From Dehalococcoidia bacterium (GTDB lineage: Bacteria > Chloroflexota > Dehalococcoidia > Lucifugimonadales > UBA3495): a DNA stretch of 64,000 nucleotides. Positions 26,915 through 35,399 of this stretch are shown here, one piece after another (within the stretch, counting starts at the first letter, position 1; the number at the start of each line of letters is the position of its first letter). Below the pieces are notes generated by a model that had not been told where the DNA came from, ran no database searches, and saw nothing but the letters and a program-made list of their open reading frames with translations. Location of the stretch: NCBI GenBank assembly GCA_021295965.1, contig JAGWBI010000004.1, positions 33,831 through 97,830 on the forward strand. Direction: 5' to 3'. Both the position numbers and the translations under genes were made by a program.

Positions 26915-28348
26915 ATGCCGCCATCCCTGATCCTGCGTATTACAGATAGCGTCTCCGGCCGAACTGCGGCTCTGCGGCTGGACTGCCCCGCTGACCAGGC
27001 GGCCCCGTTGGGTCGTTTGCTGGAACGCTACTTGAGAGACGCGCCCAACGATGACCGCCTGATCCGGACCGGGGCGGTTACGACTGACGGTTTGCTATCC
27101 TTGCGGAACCTGCAGGATTTGGTGTATCGCTCCGACGACTCCGGCCGGCTAACCGAGATTTTCGCGGGCTTGAAGTTTCTCCAGGAGGGTAGGACAGCCT
27201 GCCTTGCCCAGCCGGCGTCGATACAGTCGGCGGCGGCCGGCGAAGTTCCTCTGGAATTGATCGATGTGACGGTGGAACGCACTGACGCCGGTTACGACCG
27301 CAACTGGACCGGTTTTCACCGGCGCCGTTGGAACCACGATGCGCATTTTTATGAAGACTTCGTCCGCGACGCTGTGGCTAAGGCATACGGTCCGAAAGAA
27401 AGTGAACGGGTTTTGCGTATGGACACGCCCGGCCGGCAACGAAAGTTGATTCGCGCGCTGGCGTTGCGCATCTGGAACAGTGATTTCGAAAACTACTCGC
27501 GTTTCTCAAACGAAGGCTTGCGGTTCAAGGCCGGCGACGAGACGGTGCGGAACATTGCCGCGGACGCCGGCGGTATCTGCACCGAGAAGGTGCAAGCGTT
27601 GAAGTTCCTTACCGACCACGACCGGCTGGAGTCGGAATACCTGCTGGGCGGTCCAAATGCGCCAGGGCCGTTTCCGGCCGACCGGTTGCGGGAAATGCTT
27701 AACACCTTCGATTTCCGCTTCGCGCAGCGCCACATGCGCTACTGGCAACACGCCGCCCTGCTGTACTGGGTGGATGGCGAGCCTCTGTTGGTGGACGCCA
27801 CCAACGGCAACATCCCCTTTCTTTTTCTCCAAGGCGATGCGGCCCAGCGGCTGTTGCGCGACGACGCGGCAGGAAATCGCCCCAGCGTGCCGGTGCAGAT
27901 GGTGGCGGAAACGGAAGACTATTACTATCACCGGGTCGAACAGGACATTCCGCAAAACCTGTTTTTCGCCCTTGAAGGCTGGCTGGACGACGCTGACCTG
28001 GTGCAAGTGTTCGAGAACGAACTCGGTCTCTACCTGTCGGAGCGGCACTACGTGATGCCGCTGCTCTATCGTAGCGACAGAGAATTCCGGCGTTCTCAAC
28101 AAAGGTACGAGGAACTCTGCCTAAACGCCGGTTTTCGCGTTGACGTGAGCGCGGACTGGAACCTGGATGGACCAGTGGGGCAGGAACTTGCCGCCGTAAA
28201 TCCGGCATTGGCGGCGCGCCTGCTGGCGGCAGAAGACAGACTGGTTGCCCGCTACGACTGGTGGGATTGTCCGGGACACCGGTCCGGCTTGGCCGTAATC
28301 GCGCTGAAACCGTCCGCCGGCACCTCACTTGAAGGGCGATCGCCATGA
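26915..28348 (+). CDS. Transglutaminase-like (papain-fold) protein coupled to a SecA-like ATPase
   Basis: The track ORF begins at 26720, but the first 65 residues look non-coding. The ATG at 26915 (MPPSLILRITDSV) gives 477 aa. A transglutaminase-type triad is visible in the right order: Cys222 in DAGGICTEKVQAL, His279 in YWQHAALLYWVDGEP and Asp294 in LLVDATNGN. This matches the core pattern of a Cys helix, then a His strand, then an Asp strand. The 200-residue N-terminal and 180-residue C-terminal parts match nothing I know. No signal peptide, so it is probably cytosolic. The stop overlaps the SecA-like start (ATGA), implying coupled synthesis. It could be an enzyme (protease, transamidase) or a catalytically idle binding domain. 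Confidence 0.65.
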   Translation: MPPSLILRITDSVSGRTAALRLDCPADQAAPLGRLLERYLRDAPNDDRLIRTGAVTTDGLLSLRNLQDLVYRSDDSGRLTEIFAGLKFLQEGRTACLAQPASIQSAAAGEVPLELIDVTVERTDAGYDRNWTGFHRRRWNHDAHFYEDFVRDAVAKAYGPKESERVLRMDTPGRQRKLIRALALRIWNSDFENYSRFSNEGLRFKAGDETVRNIAADAGGICTEKVQALKFLTDHDRLESEYLLGGPNAPGPFPADRLREMLNTFDFRFAQRHMRYWQHAALLYWVDGEPLLVDATNGNIPFLFLQGDAAQRLLRDDAAGNRPSVPVQMVAETEDYYYHRVEQDIPQNLFFALEGWLDDADLVQVFENELGLYLSERHYVMPLLYRSDREFRRSQQRYEELCLNAGFRVDVSADWNLDGPVGQELAAVNPALAARLLAAEDRLVARYDWWDCPGHRSGLAVIALKPSAGTSLEGRSP

Positions 28349-31300
28349 GCGCAATGCCAGCCATGCCCAGGCTCCGCCGGACCGGGATGCGGCGCCCGCG
28401 CTCGCAGGAAGACCGGATCCTGCGAAGCATTCGGGCGACCCGGCGCGACTGGCGTATCGCCGATTGGTCAGACCGAGAGTTGCGGAAGGCCGTCGGCGAT
28501 CTGAGGGATGAGTCTGCGTCCTCTGATTCAATACCGGAGGATACGCTGGTCCGTGTGTTCGCGGTGGTTGACGAGACGATCCGACGCCGCCTGGGGTTGT
28601 GGCGAGTCTTCGACCTACCGGATGCCGACGAGCCAAGCATCGCAGACGCCCGCCGCAAGCTGGCCGCCGCCGGTCGAGGCCGCTACCCAGGAAGCGACTT
28701 GCTCCTTCCGGCGGAGTTTTACCAGACAGCTCGCCGCCGGCAAGCCTGCGACGCCGAGGTACTGCGCTTTCGCCCCACCGACGAGCAATTGCTGGCCGGC
28801 CTGCACCTGTGCCACGGCCGGGTCGTGGAAATGGCGGCCGGCGAGGGCAAGACCGTTGCTGCCGCCTTCCCGGCGGCGTTGTACGGTCTATTGGGTCGCA
28901 CCGTCCGCGTCATTACCGCCAACGATTACCTTGCCGCCAGGGACGCCGAACTGCTGGCGCCCGTGTACCGAGCATTGGGGCTTACCGTCGGATCAGTGCT
29001 GGACCACATGGCCGGACCCGAGCGTCGGGAGTCCTACACCCACCGGATCATATACGGCACGCTACGCGAGTTCGCCTTCGACTACCTGCGGGACCGGATG
29101 GTGATGTCGCCGGACGAGCAAATCCAGGGGCCGCTGGACGTTGCTATCATCGACGAGGCGGACCAGACGCTGTTGGATGAGGCGGTCACTCCGATGGTCA
29201 TTGCCGGCGCGCCTATCCTCAGCCGGCGTATGATTATTCGCGCCAATCGGGCGGTGCGGGAGCTCGCGGTGGAGCAGGCCCGGTTCGCGGAGGAATGCCG
29301 GAGCGAGCTGGAACAACGCGTTGCAAGCGGCTCGGCCGACGACGCGTCGGCGATGCTGCTGGCCCGGGCGTTGCTGGCCCAACCCGACGCTGGAGAGACA
29401 CTTCGCTTGGCTGCTGACCATCCACGCCTCCGGCGCCGGGCCCGGTCCTTCATTGATACGGATGGATCCGGCAAACCCCGCCCGGAGGTTGAAGCAGGTC
29501 TGTATTGCGCGGTGGATGCCGAGAGAGGCAGCTTGAGCCTGCTGCCCGAGGGCGTAGCATTCCTGGAGGCTCGTCTGGGCGATTTGTACTCCACCAACAC
29601 CGAAGACCTTAATCCAGGTTCGCGGCGAGCCGCCCAACGAATCGATCTGGTCAACCAAGTGCATCAGCTGCTGCGGGCCCACCTGCTGCTGCGCCGCGGC
29701 GTCGAGTACGTGGTGGACGATGACCGGGTGGTGCTGGTGGATCGGGATACGGGCCGTCCCCGGCCCGACACTCACTACCAGGATGGGCTGCACCCAGCGG
29801 TGGAAGCCAAAGAAGGCGTGACAATTCACCCCGACCACCGGAACCTCGGGGAGATCAGTGTCCCGGGTTTCCTCCGCCGCTACCGGAGCCTGTCCGGTTT
29901 GACCGGTACGGCTGAGGCGGCAACCGACGAATTCCGCCGCCTTTATCAATTGGAAGTGGCCGTGGTTGCAGAGACCCGCCAAACGCATCGCCGGGATCTG
30001 CCCACTCGCGTGTACGCTAACTCCGAGGACCAACTGAGCGCAGTCGTGGACGAGGTACGAAACTGCCACCGGTCAGGGCGCCCGGTCTTGGTGGCCGCAA
30101 GGACAGTGGACCAGTCGGAGATCATCAGCCAACGGTTAAGCGATGCGCGTATCGGGCACCGTCTGCTCAATGCGGCAACCACTCCGGAGGAAGCGGACAT
30201 CGTTCGTCAGGCCGGACAGCCGGGCGCGATCACCGTGGCGACTAACATGGCCGGTCGCGGTACCGATGTCGTCATGCCCGGTGGCCTGGATCAGCGTTTA
30301 CTTGAGCGTTTCGTCTCCATACTGGAACAGACCATCGCCGCTGACCCGGACCGCGCGGCGGTGGAAGTTCGGGCCAATACCTCCGCCGAAGCCGACCTGC
30401 TGGCGCAATCACTTGAGGCGAACCCACTGCTGTCCGCCCGGCCCGCCGGCGGCGACCGATTGACGATCCGTTCCAGCGCGGCGAAGCGGCCGCCGCCACC
30501 AGCCATCGCGCTGGAATTCGGGCTGGGCTTCCACCTGGTCAGCGCCGAGTTCAACGACGCGCCTCGAGTTGCGCTTCAACTGCAGGGACGCAGCGGCCGG
30601 CAAGGCGCGTTCGGCTCCACCCGGAGCTTGCTCGTGAGGTCGGATCGATGGCTGGCCGGCCTCGAGTACGGGTCAGCCACGGTGGATCAAGCCGGCCGCG
30701 TTTGCTGGGAAGGGCCGGAGCTGGAACGGCAGTTGCGGCGGCGGCGCGAGGAAGCCCAGCAAGAAGATGCCAGCGCGCGCGCCCATTTGCTGGAATATGC
30801 CGCAGTGTTGGATAACCACGCCGATGTTTACTACAAAATCCGGGAGGAGACCCTCGTCGCCCGGCCCGATCGTTTAGTACGGTGGGCCGACGACGCGGCG
30901 CAGGCCACAGCCGAGGATCTGGCCCGCAAGCATTTTCCCAGTCTCGTCGGGGACGACTATGCCCGGCGCTTCGATTGCCTGGCGGCAGAAATGCGGGTCC
31001 GGTACAACGTCGCTGCTGATCCAGCCCGGGGCCATCCCCTGGATGACCTGGGAAGCGCGTTGGCTGAATTATTGCGGCAACGGCTTGCGGAACGACGGGA
31101 ACAACTGGGCGCGGCCCGGTTCAGCGAGTTGTCCCGAATGCTCCTTTTGCAAGTCGGCGATGAACTGTGGGAAAATCACCGGGCCAACTTGAGGAACACG
31201 GCCGCCGCGTCCCGGTTGGATGCGCGGGCGCCGAAAACAGCCATAGCCGAGTACATAATCGCCGCCGACGATGCCTGGCAACACTTCCGTGACGAAGTGT

Positions 31301-31419
31301 CCCATCGTTTCGTGTACCAAATGTTGACATTTCCCATCACCGGATTGACTGGCGCATCGGATAGCGACCACACCCCGCCGTTGGCGGTGGATCCGCGGCT
31401 TGCCGAACTCGTACCCTGA
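28345..31419 (+). CDS. Divergent SecA-like ATPase (accessory paralogue)
   Basis: The 1024-aa protein keeps the SecA framework: EMAAGEGKT Walker A (163-170), TANDYLAARDAE, YGTLREFAFDYLRDRM, IIDEADQTLLDEAVTP Walker B (268-283), YQDGLHPAVEAKEGV (478-492), LSGLTGTAEAATDEF and VATNMAGRGTDVV (631-643). It departs in telling ways: QLRGRAGRQGDPG has become QLQGRSGRQGAFG, and the conserved GTEHHEARR block is SAEFNDAPRV. About 80 extra residues sit between motif V and motif VI. The segment before the DGLH motif is longer than in SecA. There is no C-terminal SEC-C zinc motif. It probably powers export or remodelling of a narrow substrate set, perhaps the lipoprotein encoded next. Whether it still contacts SecYEG is open. 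Confidence 0.88.
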   Translation: MSAMPAMPRLRRTGMRRPRSQEDRILRSIRATRRDWRIADWSDRELRKAVGDLRDESASSDSIPEDTLVRVFAVVDETIRRRLGLWRVFDLPDADEPSIADARRKLAAAGRGRYPGSDLLLPAEFYQTARRRQACDAEVLRFRPTDEQLLAGLHLCHGRVVEMAAGEGKTVAAAFPAALYGLLGRTVRVITANDYLAARDAELLAPVYRALGLTVGSVLDHMAGPERRESYTHRIIYGTLREFAFDYLRDRMVMSPDEQIQGPLDVAIIDEADQTLLDEAVTPMVIAGAPILSRRMIIRANRAVRELAVEQARFAEECRSELEQRVASGSADDASAMLLARALLAQPDAGETLRLAADHPRLRRRARSFIDTDGSGKPRPEVEAGLYCAVDAERGSLSLLPEGVAFLEARLGDLYSTNTEDLNPGSRRAAQRIDLVNQVHQLLRAHLLLRRGVEYVVDDDRVVLVDRDTGRPRPDTHYQDGLHPAVEAKEGVTIHPDHRNLGEISVPGFLRRYRSLSGLTGTAEAATDEFRRLYQLEVAVVAETRQTHRRDLPTRVYANSEDQLSAVVDEVRNCHRSGRPVLVAARTVDQSEIISQRLSDARIGHRLLNAATTPEEADIVRQAGQPGAITVATNMAGRGTDVVMPGGLDQRLLERFVSILEQTIAADPDRAAVEVRANTSAEADLLAQSLEANPLLSARPAGGDRLTIRSSAAKRPPPPAIALEFGLGFHLVSAEFNDAPRVALQLQGRSGRQGAFGSTRSLLVRSDRWLAGLEYGSATVDQAGRVCWEGPELERQLRRRREEAQQEDASARAHLLEYAAVLDNHADVYYKIREETLVARPDRLVRWADDAAQATAEDLARKHFPSLVGDDYARRFDCLAAEMRVRYNVAADPARGHPLDDLGSALAELLRQRLAERREQLGAARFSELSRMLLLQVGDELWENHRANLRNTAAASRLDARAPKTAIAEYIIAADDAWQHFRDEVSHRFVYQMLTFPITGLTGASDSDHTPPLAVDPRLAELVP

Positions 31420-31462
31420 TTCCCGCCTTCCGACCCTTTTCCGACCCAAGGAGTTGACCGAT

Positions 31463-32338
31463 ATGTCGCCACGAATCAGCCGAATGGCCCTGGCGATGTC
31501 CGCCGGCAGCGTGTTGGCAGGCGCGCCCCTGTTGGTTGCCTGCGGAGATTCTTCCAGCGGCCCCACCTACGACCAGTGGGCCGCTACCGACGGGGCTGCC
31601 GGCCGCATCAACCTGGACGACGTGCAGCTGGCATTCCAGGAGTCCAGCAGCGCCACCGAGTTTGAACGCCGGGTAAACGAGATCTATGAAGGCGACGGCA
31701 TCATCCTGATCCGAGCCTCCCAGGACGGCAACCGTCTGACCCTGGAGGGTTGGGAAGACCTGGACGCCAACAACCAAATCGACGACGCGGCGGACGATCG
31801 GCTCTTTGCCATCATCAAAGAGGACGAACAGCACCAACTGCAGGGCTATCACGCCAATTCGTACTATCAAAGTCACTTCGGCGCTGGCGACTTTCTCTTC
31901 ACCTACTTGCTGATCAGCAGCCTGAACCGGGGTCCCTACTTCTACCAGACGATTCCCGACCGCGCGACCGACATCCGCCGGGACCGGGGTTCGTATCGCG
32001 GCTCCAGTCGCTACGACACCCAGTTGAACCGCAACCGGCAGTACACCTCCCGGCAGCAGACTTTCGCCGGCTCCCGATACCAGGAGGCCGGGCGGGGCGT
32101 CAGTTCCAGCCGGCAGACTTACCAGCAGACCCAGAGATCCTCCGGCGCCTTCCGCACCAGCAGCTCCGTGACGCGCAGCAGTTCGTCCATCTCGCGCAGT
32201 TCCACCATCGGCGGCGGAAGCGGATCGACCATATCCCGGAGCAGCAGCCTGGGCGGTTTCAGCGGCGGTGGCGGCCGGGTTCATTTCCGCAACCGCTCGT
32301 ATGGAGACGGTGGAACTCGCCCCGCCTGGCTGGCCTGA
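31463..32338 (+). CDS. Lipoprotein with Ser/Arg/Gly-rich tail
   Basis: AAGGAG 9 nt upstream fixes the ATG at 31463, giving 291 aa. The N-terminus is a lipoprotein signal with lipobox LLVAC (cleavage before Cys). An acidic region follows (to about residue 130, including a DLDANNQIDDAADD segment that resembles an acidic metal-binding loop). Then come AGDFLFTYLLISSLNRGPYFYQ and a long basic, low-complexity tail (SSSVTRSSSSISRSS, GGFSGGGGRVHFRNRSYG). The layout, with an aromatic segment then a Ser/Arg/Gly tail, recalls small lipoproteins that travel with DUF350/PspA genes, but I cannot assign a family. It lies 43 nt after the SecA-like gene, so it is a candidate cargo or partner. Confidence 0.75.
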   Translation: MSPRISRMALAMSAGSVLAGAPLLVACGDSSSGPTYDQWAATDGAAGRINLDDVQLAFQESSSATEFERRVNEIYEGDGIILIRASQDGNRLTLEGWEDLDANNQIDDAADDRLFAIIKEDEQHQLQGYHANSYYQSHFGAGDFLFTYLLISSLNRGPYFYQTIPDRATDIRRDRGSYRGSSRYDTQLNRNRQYTSRQQTFAGSRYQEAGRGVSSSRQTYQQTQRSSGAFRTSSSVTRSSSSISRSSTIGGGSGSTISRSSSLGGFSGGGGRVHFRNRSYGDGGTRPAWLA

Positions 32339-32342
32339 GCCA

Positions 32343-33416
32343 ATGGGAGCCTCCGATGCCGGCGGTCTTACCGTATCGGCATGGACTGACCAGCTGCCGG
32401 CCGACACGACGCTGTACGTCGAATTGCCGGGCGAAACCCGTCGCCTGACCCTGCGCCAGTTATTGGGCCGGCTGTTTCCTGGGGATGCCGGCAGGCAAGC
32501 CGAGGTCGAAGCCCGGTTGGACCGAAACGCCAATCCCGACCTGCCGGCCTGTTACGCCGTGTTGCTTGCGCTGGTGGAGCAGTGGCGGTCCGGTCTTTGC
32601 CGGCTGTCGCTGACGACGGGGCGCGGTTGGGGCCGGCCGGCCCATCCCGACGACCCGGTATCCGCCCACCTGCAACTGCCGCCCTTGTGTCGTCGGGTCG
32701 GCCAGTGCGACGGCGCTGACCTGACGCTGACGATGCTGCCCGCCTATCGGCCCCTGGAATGGGTAGTAGCCCGGGGATATGCGGAAGATCGTCAACAACT
32801 TCTGGATTGGATGCAGTCGTGCGCCCTGCTCTACTTTGTGGACAAGCATGGCTGCGCTGTACCGCCGCCCGCCGACCCGTCCCTGTCCGAACCATGCCGG
32901 CCGGTGGTGTCCGGTCTGTACCGTCGCCGTTGCCTGCGGGCGGCAGCAGACGGGAACCATTCCGAGGTGGCGGCGACGGGCCGTAGGCTGATCGGCGCAA
33001 TGCTCGAGGAAACCGAGGCGTTGATCGACGGTTTCGATCTATTCAAGGACGCCCGCTGGAACGAGGACGAAGGGGCGGCGGAGTTCGACACCGGCCGCGG
33101 CGCCGACTTGCGGGTGGTGGCCATCATCGCCGAGGGTCTGGACCCGGTTCGCTCCGTGTTCCTGCTGCGACTCTACGACGGCAGCCTTGACCCTTTTGCC
33201 GACCAATGGCAGCGGTTGGTGGGCGACCCGGCGTTTTTTGACCGTCTCCTGGAGCCGGTGGTTAACCGCGACATGCCACCACCTCCCGAGGAGATCCTCA
33301 CCGCAATCATGGAGGACGGCTACGCCCTGCTGGACGCTCGGGCCGAAGCGGCTGCCGCCAGCGTGGCCCAAGCCGAAATTCAGCGTCGTCTGTTGGATCT
33401 GGAGGAGGGTATCTAG
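32343..33416 (+). CDS. Uncharacterised protein, last gene of the SecA-like operon
   Basis: The start is uncertain: ATG 32343 lies 4 nt after the lipoprotein stop, while ATG 32301 overlaps that gene by 38 nt. Neither has a clear Shine-Dalgarno. From 32343 it is 357 aa. It is soluble and not recognised. Visible elements are an N-terminal LYVELPGETRRLTLRQLLGRLFPG, a central YGEDRQQLLDW-like helical part, ALLYFVDKHG, an acidic ALIDGFDLFKDARWNEDEGAAEF, and a C-terminal helical tail (EAAAASVAQAEIQRRLLDLEEG). It ends 19 nt from the convergent DUF350 stop. Position suggests a cytosolic partner of the SecA-like/lipoprotein pair. Confidence 0.7.
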   Translation: MGASDAGGLTVSAWTDQLPADTTLYVELPGETRRLTLRQLLGRLFPGDAGRQAEVEARLDRNANPDLPACYAVLLALVEQWRSGLCRLSLTTGRGWGRPAHPDDPVSAHLQLPPLCRRVGQCDGADLTLTMLPAYRPLEWVVARGYAEDRQQLLDWMQSCALLYFVDKHGCAVPPPADPSLSEPCRPVVSGLYRRRCLRAAADGNHSEVAATGRRLIGAMLEETEALIDGFDLFKDARWNEDEGAAEFDTGRGADLRVVAIIAEGLDPVRSVFLLRLYDGSLDPFADQWQRLVGDPAFFDRLLEPVVNRDMPPPPEEILTAIMEDGYALLDARAEAAAASVAQAEIQRRLLDLEEGI

Positions 33417-33435
33417 GGCGTGATGTCAACACGGC

Positions 33436-34317
33436 TTAGATCACCAGGAGCAATATCAGCGCCGAGCTGACCACTACCGCAGTCTCCACGAAAGCCACGC
33501 CTACGTTGCGCCCCGCCGCCACCTGCTCCGAAACCCGGGTGCGAGGCAACAACACCAGGTCCACCGCCAGCCGCAATACGTACAGCAATACGAAGCCCAC
33601 AACGGAGTAAATGACGAACTCCAGGATGCCTTCCCGCCAGCCCACGAAATCTCCGAATGTCGCCTTGAAGGTGACCAGGCCAATTGCGACCAGGTTGCCA
33701 CCCAGGGCGATGCCCACCGCCGGGTTGTCTTGTTCAATCTCGTCGTGGATGTTGAAGGGAGTGGTCCATTCGTAGAACAGGGCGAACAAGACGAGGACGA
33801 CGAGGCCAAGTCCAAAGAACGCCAGCGCATTCAACGGACCGCCCTGGCCGGCGATAGCTCCCGCGATAACCAGACCGGACGCGACGTTCACGCCGAATTC
33901 CGCCGCTGCCGCCCCAACGTTCTGGTCCTCGATTATCTCGCGTTCCAGCTCAAACCGGTACAGCACCAGGCGGTCGGTAACCAAACGCATCAGGTTCAGT
34001 GCGACGATTCCGGCCAGTGAGTACAGGAAGACCCACAGCACTTCCAACCCGAATGCGCGGTCAATTCCCAATCCCCTGTAAACTCCAACGCCCAAAGGTT
34101 GGTACACGGCTCCGAGGAAAACCAGGATAACGCCGGCCAGGTATCCCGAAAGCCGCAGCGCCACCGCGAGGTTGCTTTTGGCTACGATCTCCTCCTCAAT
34201 GCGGTGGCGAGTCACCGCGTCCCGCGCCAATTTAGCGATGGTCAATACCACAAACCCCAGCGCCACGTAAATCAGCCCTCGGGGGAGGTAGATCAGTATG
34301 TCAATCAGCAAGTCCAC
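33436..34317 (-). CDS. Tandem DUF350 membrane protein (YjfL-like)
   Basis: The 293-aa integral membrane protein has eight predicted helices arranged as two DUF350 units. The first carries EEEIVAKSNLAVALRLSGY and IEDQNVGAAAAEFGVNV. The second carries DEIEQDNPAVGIALGGNLVAIG and VAAGRNVGVAFVETAVVV. The repeated [D/S]NxAVxxxxxG motif marks each half-repeat. E. coli YjfL has a single unit of about 130 aa, so this is a duplication. DUF350 proteins co-occur with PspA, DUF4178 and polyamine genes and are thought to act in membrane stress; the mechanism is unknown. It is transcribed after DUF4178 with a 31-nt gap. Confidence 0.88.
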   Translation of the reverse strand: MDLLIDILIYLPRGLIYVALGFVVLTIAKLARDAVTRHRIEEEIVAKSNLAVALRLSGYLAGVILVFLGAVYQPLGVGVYRGLGIDRAFGLEVLWVFLYSLAGIVALNLMRLVTDRLVLYRFELEREIIEDQNVGAAAAEFGVNVASGLVIAGAIAGQGGPLNALAFFGLGLVVLVLFALFYEWTTPFNIHDEIEQDNPAVGIALGGNLVAIGLVTFKATFGDFVGWREGILEFVIYSVVGFVLLYVLRLAVDLVLLPRTRVSEQVAAGRNVGVAFVETAVVVSSALILLLVI

Positions 34318-34348
34318 TTGGCATGCTCTCCATTCAGTCGTATCGCCG

Positions 34349-34975
34349 TTACGTCTCTGACCGCTGCCCCGGATACACCAGCACGTTGTCAGGATCTATG
34401 ATTTCGCTGAAGTGGGCTTCAAAAGGGATGCCCTCGAACTTGGTGATGGCCAGCATATCGCGCCCATCATCTGCCACGAACTCCCACACGTAGAAGCCCT
34501 CTCCTTCCTCGTCCTGGTCGTTCGGGTAATGGAAGGCCTCGAAACTGTTGCGGTATGCGTAGCGTCGCTCTTCAATCTCCACACCGTTGTCGATTGAGTG
34601 CGCCTCGTCCAACGTGATCAGGTCGTCCTCGGTCAGCCCGATGGCGTCCAACCCCACGGCTCGGCGGTCGGTGGAGGCGGTGACGAAAAGGTCCCGACCT
34701 TCCCCGGAACATTCCAGCCGGACCTGCCGGCGGGCATCGGTCGCCACAATTTCACGCCATTCCAAGCCGTTGCCGGCGTAGCGGTGGACCTGCTCGATCA
34801 CCAGGTAGGCTTCGTCCAGGTCCAGGCTCAGACCTTGCACGACCACCACGTCTCCGACCTGCGCGGCGCGGATGCTGTTGTCCACAACCAGGCGGTCGGC
34901 CATTCCCGACGGCCGGTTATTGCCGCGGCCCATGAGTCGACCGAACAGCCGGCCCAACGATGATTGCTTGCTCAT
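34349..34975 (-). CDS. DUF4178 domain protein
   Basis: GGGGAGTCCACA supports the ATG at 34975 (MSKQSSLGRLFGRLMG) over the track's TTG at 34993, giving 208 aa. A basic amphipathic N-terminus (LGRLFGRLMGRG) could touch the membrane. The DUF4178 signature follows: VGDVVVVQGLSLDLDEAYLV, GLEWREIVATDARRQVRLE near the start, and GFYVWEFVADDGRDMLAITKFEGIPFEAHFSEII near the end. The family is a beta-rich intracellular domain found beside PspA, DUF350 and spermidine-synthase genes. It forms a two-gene unit with DUF350, divergent from the pspA unit. Confidence 0.85.
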   Translation of the reverse strand: MSKQSSLGRLFGRLMGRGNNRPSGMADRLVVDNSIRAAQVGDVVVVQGLSLDLDEAYLVIEQVHRYAGNGLEWREIVATDARRQVRLECSGEGRDLFVTASTDRRAVGLDAIGLTEDDLITLDEAHSIDNGVEIEERRYAYRNSFEAFHYPNDQDEEGEGFYVWEFVADDGRDMLAITKFEGIPFEAHFSEIIDPDNVLVYPGQRSET

Positions 34976-35044
34976 TGTGGACTCCCCAACCAAGGAAAAC
35001 GGGAACGTACGAATCTCGACAGCGGCGCGACCGCCGGATGCGCC

Positions 35045-35050
35045 ATTATA
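35045..35050 (-). promoter_or_regulatory. -10 element for DUF4178-DUF350
   Basis: The minus strand reads GGGCTATAATGGCG, a perfect TATAAT about 70 nt upstream of the DUF4178 ATG. No convincing -35 at 17 nt. Confidence 0.5.
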
Positions 35051-35084
35051 GCCCAGGACCGCACCGTTCAGAGAAAGGCCCGGC

Positions 35085-35111
35085 TTGACCGCCGCCGGCA
35101 GCGACTATTAT
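35085..35111 (+). promoter_or_regulatory. Promoter for the small TM protein-pspA-pspAA unit
   Basis: TTGACC (35085-35090) and TATTAT (35106-35111) are separated by 15 nt, 40 nt upstream of the first ATG. No sigma54 GG-N10-GC pattern was noticed, unlike enteric psp. Confidence 0.5.
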
Positions 35112-35151
35112 CCTCTATTCACACCTACCGCCAATGAATGGAGGAAGCCCG

Positions 35152-35328
35152 ATGGGGGGATTTAACAAAACCGCCGGCATCTTGCTGGGATTGGCCCTGC
35201 TGGCCGTGGGCATACTGATGGTCCTTGGCGTGTTGGATTTCCTGCTCAGGATCGCCGGCGTGCTTTGTATCCTTGCCGCGGTCGTGTTGTTGGGCATGGC
35301 CTTCTTTGGTTCCAGACGCGGCTATTGA
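35152..35328 (+). CDS. Small two-helix membrane protein upstream of pspA
   Basis: GGAGGAA 5 nt before the ATG at 35152 fixes the start (MGGFNKTAGILLG), giving 58 aa. Two hydrophobic helices (ILLGLALLAVGILMVLGVLDFLL and IAGVLCILAAVVLLGMAFF) are separated by an Arg, with a basic FFGSRRGY tail. It fills nearly the whole membrane with little soluble part. Position 71 bp before pspA on the same strand suggests a membrane anchor or sensor for PspA, a role small PspB/PspC/PspM-like proteins fill elsewhere. No homology to those is evident. Confidence 0.7.
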   Translation: MGGFNKTAGILLGLALLAVGILMVLGVLDFLLRIAGVLCILAAVVLLGMAFFGSRRGY

Positions 35329-35399
35329 CCCGCCAGCCAATCGGCTGAACGTATCCGGCGCACGTAGTACCGGATGATTGACGAAAGGAGAGTGAGAGC

